A stretch of DNA of 64,000 bases, from NCBI RefSeq assembly GCF_001514115.1, contig NZ_KQ948469.1, positions 144,705 through 208,704 of the forward strand, in the 5' to 3' direction. This document shows, one piece after another, positions 8,473-17,534 of this stretch (within the stretch, counting starts at the first letter, position 1; every line of letters begins with the position of its first letter). Below the pieces are notes generated by a model. It was not told the DNA's origin. It made no database searches and saw nothing but the letters and a program-made list of their open reading frames with translations. This DNA is from Streptomyces olivochromogenes (GTDB lineage Bacteria; Actinomycetota; Actinomycetes; Streptomycetales; Streptomycetaceae). Position numbers and translations under genes: made by a program.

Positions 8473-10008
8473 GTGACGAGCTCGATCACCGAAATCGAGA
8501 CCTATGGTGTCGAGCGGATCCCGGACGAGGACCGCACGGCCCGCCCGATCGATCTGTTCCGGCTCGCCTTCGGGGGTGCCAACACCTTCGCGACCTGTGT
8601 GCTGGGCGCCTTCCCGATCCTCTTCGGGCTCTCCTTCTGGCAGGGGCTCGCGGCGACCGTCCTCGGTCTCGTGGCGGGTGCGCTGCTGCTGGCCCCGATG
8701 GCACTGTTCGGCCCTGCCAACGGCACGAACAACGCCGTCTCCTCCTCCGCGCACCTGGGCGTGCACGGCCGGGTCGTCGGCTCGTTCCTGTCCCTGCTCA
8801 CCGCCGTCGCGTTCTTCTCGATCTCGGTGTGGTCCTCGGGGGACGCGCTCGTCGGCGGCGCGCACCGACTCGTCCACGTCCCCGAGTCGGACGTCACCTA
8901 CGGCATCGCGTACGCGATCTTCGCCGGGCTCGTGCTCGTCGTCTGTGTCTACGGCTTCCGGTTCATGCTGCTGGTCAACAAGATCGCGGTGCTGGCGGCA
9001 TCGGCCCTCTTCGTGCTCGGCGCATTCGCCTTCGCGGGCGACTTCGACCCCGGTTACGCGGGAACCTTCGCCTCCACCGCCGACCCGTTGTTCTGGCCGT
9101 CGTTCATCGGTGCCGCGCTGATCGTGCTCTCCAACCCGGTCTCCTTCGGCGCGTTCCTCGGTGACTGGTCCCGCTACATCCCGGCCGGGACTCCGCGCCG
9201 CCGGGTGATGGGGGCCGCGTTCCTCGCCCAGGTCGCCACCCTGCTGCCGTTCCTCTTCGGCCTGGCCACCGCGTCGATCATCGCGTCGAAGGCCGCGAAG
9301 TACGTCGACCCGGCCGCCCCGAACTACGTGGGCGGACTGCTCGCGATCTCGCCCGGCTGGTACTTCCTGCCGCTCTGCCTGATCGCCCTGATCGGCGGCC
9401 TCTCGACCGGCACGACGTCCCTGTACGGCACAGGGCTCGACTTCTCCAGCGTCTTCACGCGCTTCAGCCGCGTCCAGGCCACCTTCTTCATCGGCGCCCT
9501 GTCCATCGCGTTCATCTTCGCCGGCCGCTTCGCGCTCAACCTCGCGCAGTCCATCTCCACCTTCGCCACGCTGATCATCACCTGCACGGCACCGTGGATG
9601 ATCGTCATGACGCTCGGCTATGTCACCCGGCGCGGCTGGTACGACGCGGACGCGCTGCAGGTCTTCAACCGGCGCCAGCGTGGGGGCCGCTACTGGTTCA
9701 CGCACGGCTGGAACTGGCGCGGCATGTCCACCTGGCTCGTCTCCGCCGTGGTGGCGCTCCTCTTCACCAACCTGCCCGGCCAGTTCGTCGGCCCGCTGGG
9801 CGATCTCGCGGGCGGCACGGACATCTCGCTGCCGGTCGGCCTCGCCCTCGCGGTCGTGCTCTACCTCGCCCTGCTCACTCTGTTCCCCGAGCCGCGCGCC
9901 GTGTACGGACCGGCCGGACCCCGCTTCGTCCGGGCGTCGGACGCCCCGGTGCCGCCGATCACCGGCGATACCGAGGAGATCGTCCCCGAACCCGCCGTGA
10001 CCCACTGA
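8473..10008 (+). CDS. NCS1-family purine/cytosine-type permease
   Basis: A protein of 511 residues with about twelve membrane segments. FRLAFGGANTFATCVLG at the N-terminus and NPVSFGAFLGDWSRYIP in the centre are hallmarks of nucleobase:cation symporter-1 permeases (purines, cytosine, allantoin, hydantoins). It starts at GTG 8473 behind GGAAGGTGGAG. It is first in a three-gene operon with an NTF2-like protein and an aldehyde dehydrogenase. That company suggests import of an amine or nucleobase-derived compound that yields an aldehyde, rather than plain nucleobase salvage. The substrate is not deducible. Confidence 0.85.
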   Translation: MTSSITEIETYGVERIPDEDRTARPIDLFRLAFGGANTFATCVLGAFPILFGLSFWQGLAATVLGLVAGALLLAPMALFGPANGTNNAVSSSAHLGVHGRVVGSFLSLLTAVAFFSISVWSSGDALVGGAHRLVHVPESDVTYGIAYAIFAGLVLVVCVYGFRFMLLVNKIAVLAASALFVLGAFAFAGDFDPGYAGTFASTADPLFWPSFIGAALIVLSNPVSFGAFLGDWSRYIPAGTPRRRVMGAAFLAQVATLLPFLFGLATASIIASKAAKYVDPAAPNYVGGLLAISPGWYFLPLCLIALIGGLSTGTTSLYGTGLDFSSVFTRFSRVQATFFIGALSIAFIFAGRFALNLAQSISTFATLIITCTAPWMIVMTLGYVTRRGWYDADALQVFNRRQRGGRYWFTHGWNWRGMSTWLVSAVVALLFTNLPGQFVGPLGDLAGGTDISLPVGLALAVVLYLALLTLFPEPRAVYGPAGPRFVRASDAPVPPITGDTEEIVPEPAVTH

Positions 10009-10081
10009 GGCCTCACTCCCCCGTAACCGAACGCCCGCCGTTCCGGCCCCGCCGCCGGACGCCCGTGACCAGGAGCCGTGC

Positions 10082-10483
10082 ATGAGCACCACCACCGTCC
10101 AGGAAGTCCGGACCGCCGCGGACGCGCTCGTCGCCGCCTTCGCCGAGGGCCGCCTCGACGACTACTTCGGCGCCTTCGCCCCGGACGCGACCTTCATCTT
10201 CCACACCACCCCGCAGCGGCTCGGCTCCACGGCCGAGTACCGCGCGCTCTGGCAGCAGTGGGTGGAACAGGACGGCTTCCGCATCCTCGGCTGCACCTCG
10301 TCGGCACAGCTGATCCAGCACTTCGGCGACACCGCCGTCTTCAGTCACGACGTCGAGACCCGGGTCGCCACCAACGCCGGCGAGGAAACGGTCCACGAGC
10401 GGGAGACCATCGTCTTCACCCGCGCCGACGACGGCGGCTGGGTCGCCGTCCACGAGCACCTGTCCGCCCGTACCGCCGCCTGA
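10082..10483 (+). CDS. NTF2-like / SnoaL-type small protein
   Basis: A protein of 133 residues with the cone-shaped alpha-beta fold of nuclear-transport-factor-2-like proteins: an N-terminal helix, FAPDATFIFHTTPQRLGS, and a C-terminal strand GGWVAVHEHLS. The fold serves as ligand-binding protein or as isomerase/hydrolase. GGAGC precedes the ATG. It sits between the permease and the aldehyde dehydrogenase, only 16 bases before the latter, so it probably acts in the same pathway. Confidence 0.75.
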   Translation: MSTTTVQEVRTAADALVAAFAEGRLDDYFGAFAPDATFIFHTTPQRLGSTAEYRALWQQWVEQDGFRILGCTSSAQLIQHFGDTAVFSHDVETRVATNAGEETVHERETIVFTRADDGGWVAVHEHLSARTAA

Positions 10484-10499
10484 CCAGGAGAGACGTTCC

Positions 10500-11939
10500 A
10501 TGAGCACCACCTTCCGCAACTACATCGACGGTGCGTTCGCGGACGCCTCGGACGGCCGCACGCTCGATGTCGTGGACCCCACCACCGGTGACGTCTACGC
10601 GACCTCCCCACTCTCGGGGGCGGCGGACGTCGACGCGGCGATGGCGGCCGCGGCCGCGGCGTTCCCCGTCTGGCGCGACACCACGCCGTCCGTGCGCCAG
10701 CGCACGCTGTTGAAGATCGCCGACGCGATGGAGGCACGGGCCGACGAACTGGTCGCCGCGGAGAGCCGGGACACCGGCAAGCCGCTCCACCTCACCCGCA
10801 GCGAGGAACTCGCCCCCGCCATCGACCAGGTCCGCTTCTTCGCGGGCGCGGCCCGCATGCTGGAGGGCCGCTCGGCCGGCGAGTACATGGAGGGAATGAC
10901 CTCCATCATCCGCCGCGAGCCGGTCGGTGTGTGCGCGCAGGTGGCGCCGTGGAACTACCCCCTGCTGATGGCGGTGTGGAAGTTCGCCCCCGCGCTCGCG
11001 GCGGGCAACGCGGTGGTCCTCAAGCCCTCGGACACCACCCCGGCCTCCACGGTGCTGATCGCCGAGATCATCGGCGGTGTCCTGGAGGAGCTGGCGCTGC
11101 CCCGCGGAATCTTCAACGTGATCTGCGGCGACCGTGAGACCGGCCGCCTGATGGTGGAGCACCCGACCCCCGCGATGGCCTCGATCACCGGTTCGGTACG
11201 CGCCGGCATCCAGGTCGCCCAGAGCGCGGCCAAGGACGTCAAGCGGGTCCACCTGGAGCTCGGCGGCAAGGCCCCGGCTGTGATCTTCGAGGACGCCGAC
11301 CTGGCGAAGGCGGTCGAGGACCTGGTGGTCGGCGGCTTCTTCAACGCCGGTCAGGACTGCACGGCCGCGACCCGCGTCCTGGTCCACGAGTCGGTCCACG
11401 ACAAGTTCGTCGCCGCCCTCGCCAAGGCCGCGGCCGACACCAGGACCGGGCTGCCGGACGACGAGGACGTGCTGTACGGACCGCTCAACAACGCGAACCA
11501 GCTCGCCCAGGTCAGCGGCTTCGTCGAGCGCCTCCCCGAGCACGCCACGATCGAGGCGGGCGGCCACCGGGTCGGCGAGAAGGGGTACTTCTACGCCCCG
11601 ACCGTGGTCTCCGGCCTCAAGCAGGACGACGAGATCATCCAGAACGAGGTCTTCGGCCCGGTCATGACCGTCCAGTCGTTCACGGACGAGGCCCAGGCCG
11701 TGCGGTACGCCAACGGTGTCGACTACGCACTGGCCTCCTCGGTGTGGACCAAGGACCACGCGCGGGCGATGCGGATGTCGAAGAACCTCGACTTCGGCTG
11801 TGTGTGGATCAACACCCACATGGCCCTCGTCGCCGAGATGCCGCACGGCGGCTTCAAGAAGTCCGGCTACGGCAAGGACCTCTCCGCGTACGGCTTCGAG
11901 GACTACACCCGGATCAAGCACGTCATGACGTCGCTCTGA
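10500..11939 (+). CDS. NAD(P)-dependent aldehyde dehydrogenase (gamma-aminobutyraldehyde type)
   Basis: A protein of 479 residues, the normal length for the ALDH superfamily. It has VAPWNYPLLMAVWK (substrate channel), LELGGKAPAVIF with the general-base Glu, and FFNAGQDCTAATRV with the catalytic Cys, all intact. The local sequence resembles enzymes annotated as gamma-aminobutyraldehyde dehydrogenases, which take polyamine-derived aldehydes to GABA; this substrate assignment is inference. The start has GGAGAG upstream. Last gene of the operon, followed by a strong terminator. Confidence 0.85.
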   Translation: MSTTFRNYIDGAFADASDGRTLDVVDPTTGDVYATSPLSGAADVDAAMAAAAAAFPVWRDTTPSVRQRTLLKIADAMEARADELVAAESRDTGKPLHLTRSEELAPAIDQVRFFAGAARMLEGRSAGEYMEGMTSIIRREPVGVCAQVAPWNYPLLMAVWKFAPALAAGNAVVLKPSDTTPASTVLIAEIIGGVLEELALPRGIFNVICGDRETGRLMVEHPTPAMASITGSVRAGIQVAQSAAKDVKRVHLELGGKAPAVIFEDADLAKAVEDLVVGGFFNAGQDCTAATRVLVHESVHDKFVAALAKAAADTRTGLPDDEDVLYGPLNNANQLAQVSGFVERLPEHATIEAGGHRVGEKGYFYAPTVVSGLKQDDEIIQNEVFGPVMTVQSFTDEAQAVRYANGVDYALASSVWTKDHARAMRMSKNLDFGCVWINTHMALVAEMPHGGFKKSGYGKDLSAYGFEDYTRIKHVMTSL

Positions 11940-11957
11940 CATCCAGCTGACATCCAG

Positions 11958-12004
11958 GAACGCGTCGGCCGCCCCGGGCCTGCCCCGGGGCGGCCGACGC
12001 GTTC
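11958..12004 (+). terminator. Strong hairpin terminator after the aldehyde dehydrogenase
   Basis: A perfect 21-bp stem (11958-11978 with 11984-12004) closes over a five-base loop, 18 bases after the stop codon. There is no U tract, as is common in Streptomyces. Confidence 0.85.
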
Positions 12005-12235
12005 CCACCACCCGCCGCAACACCCGCCCCGTCCCCCGACACCGGATCGGGCGACTGCGCAAGCCGGGCCTCGTGCCGTCCTCGTGGGCCGGGCCCGGGG
12101 AATCCGCACAACAGCGCCACACGGACTGCACACAGGCTTTCGAAAGCCTCGTTAGCGTTGCTGGCTGTTCGATCCCACGTGCGAACGCGACCAGGCCCGG
12201 CGGGGCGATGGCATGTCAACTCAGGAAGACCGCAA

Positions 12236-13093
12236 ATGGACTACTGCTCCTCGTGTCGGCGGCATCTCAACGGCGCCCTGGTATGTCCCGGATGCGGCGC
12301 CTACGCTCCGGACATCGCACCGGTCACCGCCGACCGTCGCATCGTCCCGACCTGGGTCGGCATGGAGCCGACCGGCACGGCGGTGAGCGCATCGGTGCCG
12401 TGGGAGTACACGGCCTCGGAGACGTGGCACGACGGCCGTCTTGACGACGAGGCAGCGGCCGGGGGCGGCCTGGAGGAGGCCCCGCAGACCGACCCGTACG
12501 GCGACTTCGATGGCGCGACGCCCGCACCGCAGGGCCGGGCGGCACGGCGTCGCCAGCTGGCCCGCTGGAAGAAGAACCAGCGCCGGGCCGTGGTCGCGAC
12601 TGCCGTCGCACTCGTCGGAGGCGGCCTGACCGTCACCTCGATGGACCGGAACTCCGCCGACCGAGCACAGGCGGCGACAGCACCGGACGTCGCGACCATG
12701 GGCACTGCCGACGAGCAGGCGACTGAGCAGCCCCGCCCGTCGTCGACACAACCTGAAACTCACGTGTCGTCGCACACTCCCCCCGCGCAGTCGACCACGA
12801 CCGCCCTTGCGCGCCGGCAGTCCGCCACTGCCCCGCCCCACGTCACGCCGACGAGTGCTCAGCCGTTCGACGCTGCCTCTCCTCATCCGACGGCGGCGTC
12901 GGCGACCCCGCAGCCTCTGGCCGCCTCCCCCTCCACCGTCGGAACGGTGCCCGACCACACCAGTACGGCGGCGCCGGAGACGTCCCCGCCTGCCGGCGCC
13001 CACGGCACGACCTCGGGAACACCGCAGGCGAGCCCCCCGCCGACAACGACTTCACCGTCACAGATCTGCCTGCTCCTGGTGTGCCTCGGCTGA
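12236..13093 (+). CDS. SCO2400-like zinc-ribbon membrane protein
   Basis: A protein of 285 residues. It begins with a zinc ribbon (MDYCSSCRRHLNGALVCPGCGA) of the kind seen in Streptomyces SCO2400-family proteins. A basic stretch (ARRRQLARWKKNQRR) and one membrane helix follow near residues 120-140. The remainder is a long Thr/Ser/Pro/Ala-rich tail, probably disordered and outside the membrane, ending CLLLVCLG. AGGAAG precedes the ATG. The biological role of this family is not known to me. Confidence 0.75.
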   Translation: MDYCSSCRRHLNGALVCPGCGAYAPDIAPVTADRRIVPTWVGMEPTGTAVSASVPWEYTASETWHDGRLDDEAAAGGGLEEAPQTDPYGDFDGATPAPQGRAARRRQLARWKKNQRRAVVATAVALVGGGLTVTSMDRNSADRAQAATAPDVATMGTADEQATEQPRPSSTQPETHVSSHTPPAQSTTTALARRQSATAPPHVTPTSAQPFDAASPHPTAASATPQPLAASPSTVGTVPDHTSTAAPETSPPAGAHGTTSGTPQASPPPTTTSPSQICLLLVCLG

Positions 13094-13168
13094 CCGCGCC
13101 GAACATCTTGACCTGCTGAAACGGGAGGTCGGCCGCTGGTCCTCCGGGCGAGGAGTGTCGTCGTTCCC

Positions 13169-14164
13169 TCAGAACACGCGGATGGGGATCTCGGCGGGAG
13201 CGGCGAGCAGATCGGAGATCTCGTCGTCCAGCCGGACCAGTGTGACGGAGACGCCGGCCATGTCGAGCGAGGTGCAGTACTCACCCACATAGCTGCGCCC
13301 GATCTCGATGCCACGCTCGGTGAGCTGCTTGTGGGCCCGTCCGTACACCAGGTAGAGCTCGCCGATCGGTGTGCCGCCGAGGCCGTTGACCATCAGTGCG
13401 ACGCGGTCGCCGGAGACGTACGGCAGGTCGTCCACGACCGCGCTGACGAGCTCGCCCACCATCGCGTCCGCCGACCGGAGCTTCTCCCGCTCGCGGCCCG
13501 GCTCGCCGTGGATGCCCACGCCCATCTCGACCGCGTCCTCGGGCAGGTCGAACAGCGGCGAGCCCTTCGCCGGAGGCGTGCAGGCGGTGAGCGCCATGCC
13601 CATGGAGCGGGTGACGGAGTTGACCTTCTCTCCGATCCGGTGGACCTCGTCGAGGTCAGCACCCCGCTCGGCGGCCGCGCCGACGGCCTTCATCACGAAG
13701 AAGTTGCCGGCCACCCCGCGCCGGCCGACGGTGTACGTCGAGTCCTGTACGGCCACGTCGTCATCGATGAAGAGCGTACGTACGGTCACCCCGTCGGCCT
13801 GGGACAGCTCCTCGGCCATCTCGAAGGCCATCCGGTCCCCCGTGTAGTTGTTGACCAGCAGCAGAACGCCCTTCGGCGAGGCGACCAGCTTGACCGTCTC
13901 GTAGACGTAGTCGGCCGGCGGCGCGGCGAACACATCGCCGGGACAGGCAGCGTCGAGCATCCCCTTGCCGACGGTCATCACGTGCGCCGGCTCGTGACCG
14001 GACCCGGAGCCCTGCACGATGGAGACCTTGTTCTCCTGCGGGGCGTCGGCGCGCATGATCAGGTTGTACTCGGGGACGTACTTCAGCGTGTCGGGGTTGG
14101 CCAGGGCCAGCCCCTCCAGCATCTCCGCAACGTAGTCCTTCGGGTCGTTGACGAACTTCTTCAT
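13169..14164 (-). CDS. dhaK: Dihydroxyacetone kinase subunit DhaK
   Basis: A protein of 331 residues, full length for the DhaK substrate-binding subunit. It contains GSGSGHEPAHVMTVGKGMLDAA, and MGVGIHGEPG, which holds the His that binds the ketose as a hemiaminal. AAGGAG lies upstream of the ATG. It is last of a four-gene minus-strand operon (aldolase, HAD phosphatase, DhaL, DhaK). DhaK and DhaL are separate polypeptides, and no DhaM phosphotransferase is nearby, so the phosphoryl donor could be ATP or a distant PTS protein. The substrate could be dihydroxyacetone or a related ketose such as erythrulose. Confidence 0.85.
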   Translation of the reverse strand: MKKFVNDPKDYVAEMLEGLALANPDTLKYVPEYNLIMRADAPQENKVSIVQGSGSGHEPAHVMTVGKGMLDAACPGDVFAAPPADYVYETVKLVASPKGVLLLVNNYTGDRMAFEMAEELSQADGVTVRTLFIDDDVAVQDSTYTVGRRGVAGNFFVMKAVGAAAERGADLDEVHRIGEKVNSVTRSMGMALTACTPPAKGSPLFDLPEDAVEMGVGIHGEPGREREKLRSADAMVGELVSAVVDDLPYVSGDRVALMVNGLGGTPIGELYLVYGRAHKQLTERGIEIGRSYVGEYCTSLDMAGVSVTLVRLDDEISDLLAAPAEIPIRVF

Positions 14165-14235
14165 GCCGTCACTCCTTCGTGGTGCCGGTCCCGGATGCCG
14201 GAAGACGGTCCGGGAGCCAGGTCCGTCGCCCGCCG

Positions 14236-14898
14236 TCAGTCGCTGTCGCGTGCGTCCCATGCGGCGGCGACGCGCTCCGCCATGACCGCGACCGCCACCG
14301 CGCCCGGGTCCGGCGAGCCGATACTGCGCTCACCGGTATAGCTCTGGCGGCCGCGTCGCGCCTGCATGGAGGTCGTCGCGTCCGCTGCGGTCCGGGCCGT
14401 CGCGGCGGCCAGCCGGGCGAGTTCCGCCGCGTCGGCCCCCGGTCCGCCCTCGGCCAGCCGCTGTTCCAGGGCGTCGGTCATCGGTATGAGCGCGTCCAGC
14501 AGCGTCTTGTCGCCGAGGTCGGACTTGCCCCGCGCCTTGATCCCCTCGGCCGCGGCCCGCAGCATGGCCACCGCGTCGGCGGCATCCAGCTCCGGCCTGT
14601 CCTTCACCGCCCCGGACGCCCGGAGAAAGGCCGTGCCCCACAGCGGCCCCGACGTGCCGCCGACTCGCTTGGAGATCACCAGAGCGACCTTCTTCAGGAA
14701 CTCGGCCGGCGAGTCCGCTGCGAGGTCGTCCCAGTCGGCGAGCACGATCTCGAAGCCGCGAGCGAGGGAGTACCCGAAGTCCCCGTCGCCCGCGACGGCG
14801 TCGAGGTCGCCGAATGCCTTTTCGTTGTCGACCGCCGTCCGGGCCATGGTCCGGACGACGAAGGCGAGGTCGCCGACGGGTGTCGATGGCGATGACAT
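14236..14898 (-). CDS. dhaL: Dihydroxyacetone kinase subunit DhaL
   Basis: A protein of 220 residues matching the nucleotide-binding DhaL subunit. The three metal-binding Asp residues are present in DAVAGDGDFG, where the usual His after the last Asp is Phe. GGTSGPLWGTAFLRA is the conserved nucleotide-site loop. GGAGAG stands before the ATG at 14898; an in-frame ATG at 15006 would overlap the HAD gene. Works with DhaK, 71 bases downstream. Confidence 0.85.
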   Translation of the reverse strand: MSSPSTPVGDLAFVVRTMARTAVDNEKAFGDLDAVAGDGDFGYSLARGFEIVLADWDDLAADSPAEFLKKVALVISKRVGGTSGPLWGTAFLRASGAVKDRPELDAADAVAMLRAAAEGIKARGKSDLGDKTLLDALIPMTDALEQRLAEGGPGADAAELARLAAATARTAADATTSMQARRGRQSYTGERSIGSPDPGAVAVAVMAERVAAAWDARDSD

Positions 14899-14920
14899 GA
14901 CTCTCCTGACTGCCGCGACG

Positions 14921-15784
14921 TCAGTGCGAACGAGGATCCGGGCCGGGCGGCGCGGAGCCGGGCGGCCCTGCCGCGGGCGGACCCGACGCGGTGGAGCCTG
15001 TGTCACCGCCGGCGGTGAGCAGGGCGGCCAGGTCCGCGAGCTCCACCCATTCCCCGGGGCGGGCGCCGAGCGGATCGCTCAGCACCCGGGTGACGGTCTC
15101 CTCCGGCGGCGGATCGCCGAGCGAGGTGACCACGAGGGAGGCCCCGGTGAAGTCCTCCTCCTGGGTGTAGGCGCTGGTCGTGACGGCGCAGGTCAGCCCG
15201 GCGCCGAGCGCGGACAGCATCCCGTTGCGGCTGTCCTCGATCACCACGACGCGCGCCGGATCGAGGCCGAGCCGGTGCACGGCGAAGTCATAGATGTCCG
15301 GGGCGGGCTTCTTCCGCTGGACCACGTCCCCGGCGAACACGCCGAAGTGAGCGGCCAGTTCGGGGCCCATGGCGAGTTCGAGCACGGCGCGGACGGAGGC
15401 TTCCGCGGAGGTGGAGGCGACCGCGAGCGTCCATCCGCCCTCGTGCGCCTGAGCGGCGACCCGCCGTACGCCCGGCCTGGGCGGAATGCCTCCGCTGCGG
15501 ATGATCCCGGTGTAGATCTCGGTCTTGCGCCGGTGCCAGGCGGCGACCTGCTCGTCGAGGGCGGCCTGGTCGGTGGGCAGACCGGCGGCGGCGACGAAGT
15601 CGGGGGTCAGCAGTGTCCGCATCCGCTCCTTGCCGCCGCCGACCTTCACCTTCTCTGCGTACTCCTGGTCGCTCCACCGCACGGGCAGACCGAATTCCTC
15701 GAACGTCGCGTTGAATGCGGGCAGGTGTCCGTCGCGTTCGGTGTCGGCGAGGACGCCGTCGCAGTCGAAGATGAGCGCGGGCAT
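14921..15784 (-). CDS. HAD-superfamily phosphatase, CbbY-like
   Basis: A protein of 287 residues. FDCDGVLADTERDGH holds both catalytic Asp of the HAD fold; VASTSAEAS is motif II; KKPAPDIYDFA is motif III; VVIEDSRNGMLSA is motif IV. The cap segment WSDQEYAEKVKVGGGKERM is characteristic of CbbY-type sugar-bisphosphate phosphatases. The last ~25 residues are a Gly/Pro-rich tail. It follows the aldolase by four bases and is probably translationally coupled to it. A role in dephosphorylating a pathway sugar phosphate is inference. Confidence 0.8.
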   Translation of the reverse strand: MPALIFDCDGVLADTERDGHLPAFNATFEEFGLPVRWSDQEYAEKVKVGGGKERMRTLLTPDFVAAAGLPTDQAALDEQVAAWHRRKTEIYTGIIRSGGIPPRPGVRRVAAQAHEGGWTLAVASTSAEASVRAVLELAMGPELAAHFGVFAGDVVQRKKPAPDIYDFAVHRLGLDPARVVVIEDSRNGMLSALGAGLTCAVTTSAYTQEEDFTGASLVVTSLGDPPPEETVTRVLSDPLGARPGEWVELADLAALLTAGGDTGSTASGPPAAGPPGSAPPGPDPRSH

Positions 15785-15788
15785 GTTC

Positions 15789-16649
15789 TCAGCCCGCCCG
15801 CCCGGCGCTGCCGAAGAGCCTCATGAGGGAACCGGCCAACTCGACGACATCCTGGCGGACGGCCCGGAAGAGCGACGGCGGATCCCACTTCTGCCGCTCC
15901 GCCGCCGTTTCGAGGAAGGCCAGATTCGACTTCATGAACGTCTCCTTGAGGGCGGTCGAGATGTTGACCTTCGCGCACCCCCGGGAGATCAGGTCGCGGA
16001 ACTGCTCGTCGGACAGTCCGCTGCCGCCGTGCAGCGCGATCGGTACCGGATAGGCCGCCACGAGGTCGGACACGCGCTGGGCATCGAGCACCGGCGCCTG
16101 CTTGTACGACCCGTGGGCGTTCCCGATCGCCGGTGCGAAGACGTCGACCTGCGTGGTCCGCAGGAACTCCAGCGCGACCGCCAGGTCCTGCTGCTCGGCG
16201 GCGATGTCGCTGCCGATGCCGTCCTCCACACCAGTGATCGATTCGATCTCGCCCTCGACCGCGGCCCCGTACGCACGAGCCTCCGCTACGACCTCGACGG
16301 TCTGCCGCATGTTCTCCTCGACCGGCAGCTTGGAGGCGTCGAAGAGCACCGAGTTCCATCCCCGCCGCAGACACTCGGTGATGACCTCGCGTTCCGGACA
16401 GTGATCCAGGTGCAGGGCGACGGGCACCTCGATGCCCGCGGTCATCGCGGTCCACATGGCGTAGAGCACGTCGCTGCCGATGGACTTGACCGTCTTCACG
16501 GAGGTCTGCACGATCAGCGGCGACGCGTTCTCCACCGCGGCCGCCAGCACGGCCTCCAGCGTGAGGTCGTTGAACACGTTGATGGCCGGTACGGCGTAGC
16601 GCTCGTTGAAAGGTCCGGAGAGGATCTCGGTCAGCGGTGTCACACCCAC
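15789..16649 (-). CDS. Class II ketose-bisphosphate aldolase
   Basis: A protein of about 286 residues. YAVPAINVFN, ALHLDHCP (catalytic Asp and zinc His), VEGEIESITGVED, APAIGNAHG and ALHGGSGL carry the zinc- and phosphate-binding residues of the class II fructose-/tagatose-bisphosphate aldolase family. The start is one of two adjacent GTG codons (16649 or 16643) behind GGAGG at spacings of 4 and 10. First gene of the aldolase-HAD-DhaL-DhaK operon. The real substrate may differ from fructose 1,6-bisphosphate, because a ketose kinase is encoded alongside. Confidence 0.8.
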   Translation of the reverse strand: MGVTPLTEILSGPFNERYAVPAINVFNDLTLEAVLAAAVENASPLIVQTSVKTVKSIGSDVLYAMWTAMTAGIEVPVALHLDHCPEREVITECLRRGWNSVLFDASKLPVEENMRQTVEVVAEARAYGAAVEGEIESITGVEDGIGSDIAAEQQDLAVALEFLRTTQVDVFAPAIGNAHGSYKQAPVLDAQRVSDLVAAYPVPIALHGGSGLSDEQFRDLISRGCAKVNISTALKETFMKSNLAFLETAAERQKWDPPSLFRAVRQDVVELAGSLMRLFGSAGRAG

Positions 16650-17157
16650 GGCGCCTCCACGTTTCCGCCCCCGCCCCCTCCATTCCACGCCAGCGGATCA
16701 CACCCTGCCACTTGTAGCCTGGACTCGGGCGGCCCCGACGGCCTGTCGGGCCACGAGTGTGACGGGGCCTGGATCATCGTCGCTCCGGGCGCCCGCGACG
16801 TGCACCCGGTCTCTCCGTCCGCAAGAAAAAGAGCACCTGCCCAGGTGACGGTCGCAAAAGTGGTGGTAATGATCGTCCTGCCAGGCCCTCGTCCTCGCTC
16901 ACCTGGCGCCAGAGGCCGCGAGTGGATCGCGGGGAAGCTCGGCGCCTGTCCGCGCGCCCTCCGACGCGTACCACCGCCGACATCGCCGCAGGCTGGACGA
17001 GGGGACTCGCCCGTCTCCGTCGCCCTCGCCCGGTCCGTACCGGCACTCCGGCCGGTGCGCGGGTCCCCTCAGTGCACCGTGACGTGGCGGTGCCGCGGTT
17101 GGTGGGCGCCTTGGCGGCCGTCAGGACTGGGTCGACGGCGACCGTGACGGTCGGGGC
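16650..17157. other. Intergenic region upstream of the aldolase operon
   Basis: About 500 bases with no gene I can support. It must contain the aldolase-operon promoter near its left end. Around 16730-16752 is an imperfect GGCC(C)CGAC / GTCGGGCC hairpin. The rest shows nothing recognisable. Confidence 0.4.
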
Positions 17158-17481
17158 TTAGTGGCCTGCGGCCTCTTCCCGAACGGTGCGACGACGGCCG
17201 GTGACCTTGGACGCAGGCAGACGTCCAGCCTTGGATGTGCCGGTGAGCGTGTCGCCGTCGACCGCAAGGGCGAAGGCCAGGTTCAGGCGCATGGGCTTGG
17301 TGATGGCCTGCTTCCAGGTGAGCCGGTCGCCGACGAGGGCGACATCGTCGAGCGGGACTTGCTCTCCCGCCCCGTGGGCGGCCCCGGTCAGGACACCGTC
17401 CTGCCGACGGAGCTCGACCACGGAGTTGATCTTGCCGATGGGGGTGGAGATGGACAGGTCCCAGGTGCCTTCGATGGGCAT
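17158..17481 (-). CDS. Small conserved-looking protein of unknown function
   Basis: A protein of 107 residues, with ATG at 17481. It alternates polar and hydrophobic residues in short strands separated by Asp/Gly turns (WDLSISTPIG, VVELRRQDGVLTGAA, DRLTWKQAI, LNLAFALAVDGDTLTGTSKAG), as expected of a small all-beta barrel. The pattern resembles proteins that bind a hydrophobic ligand, but I do not recognise the family. No signal peptide. It is 53 bases downstream of the DJ-1/PfpI gene on the same strand, so the two may be co-transcribed. Confidence 0.65.
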   Translation of the reverse strand: MPIEGTWDLSISTPIGKINSVVELRRQDGVLTGAAHGAGEQVPLDDVALVGDRLTWKQAITKPMRLNLAFALAVDGDTLTGTSKAGRLPASKVTGRRRTVREEAAGH

Positions 17482-17534
17482 GCCGTTGTTCTTCCTCACG
17501 ATGCGGTGCGGGTGGGACGTATACGGGTGGCCGG

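Noticed and set aside
8305..10095. A 596-codon frame antisense to the NCS1 permease
   Set aside because: Charged low-complexity sequence mirroring the membrane helices of the permease; no ribosome site.
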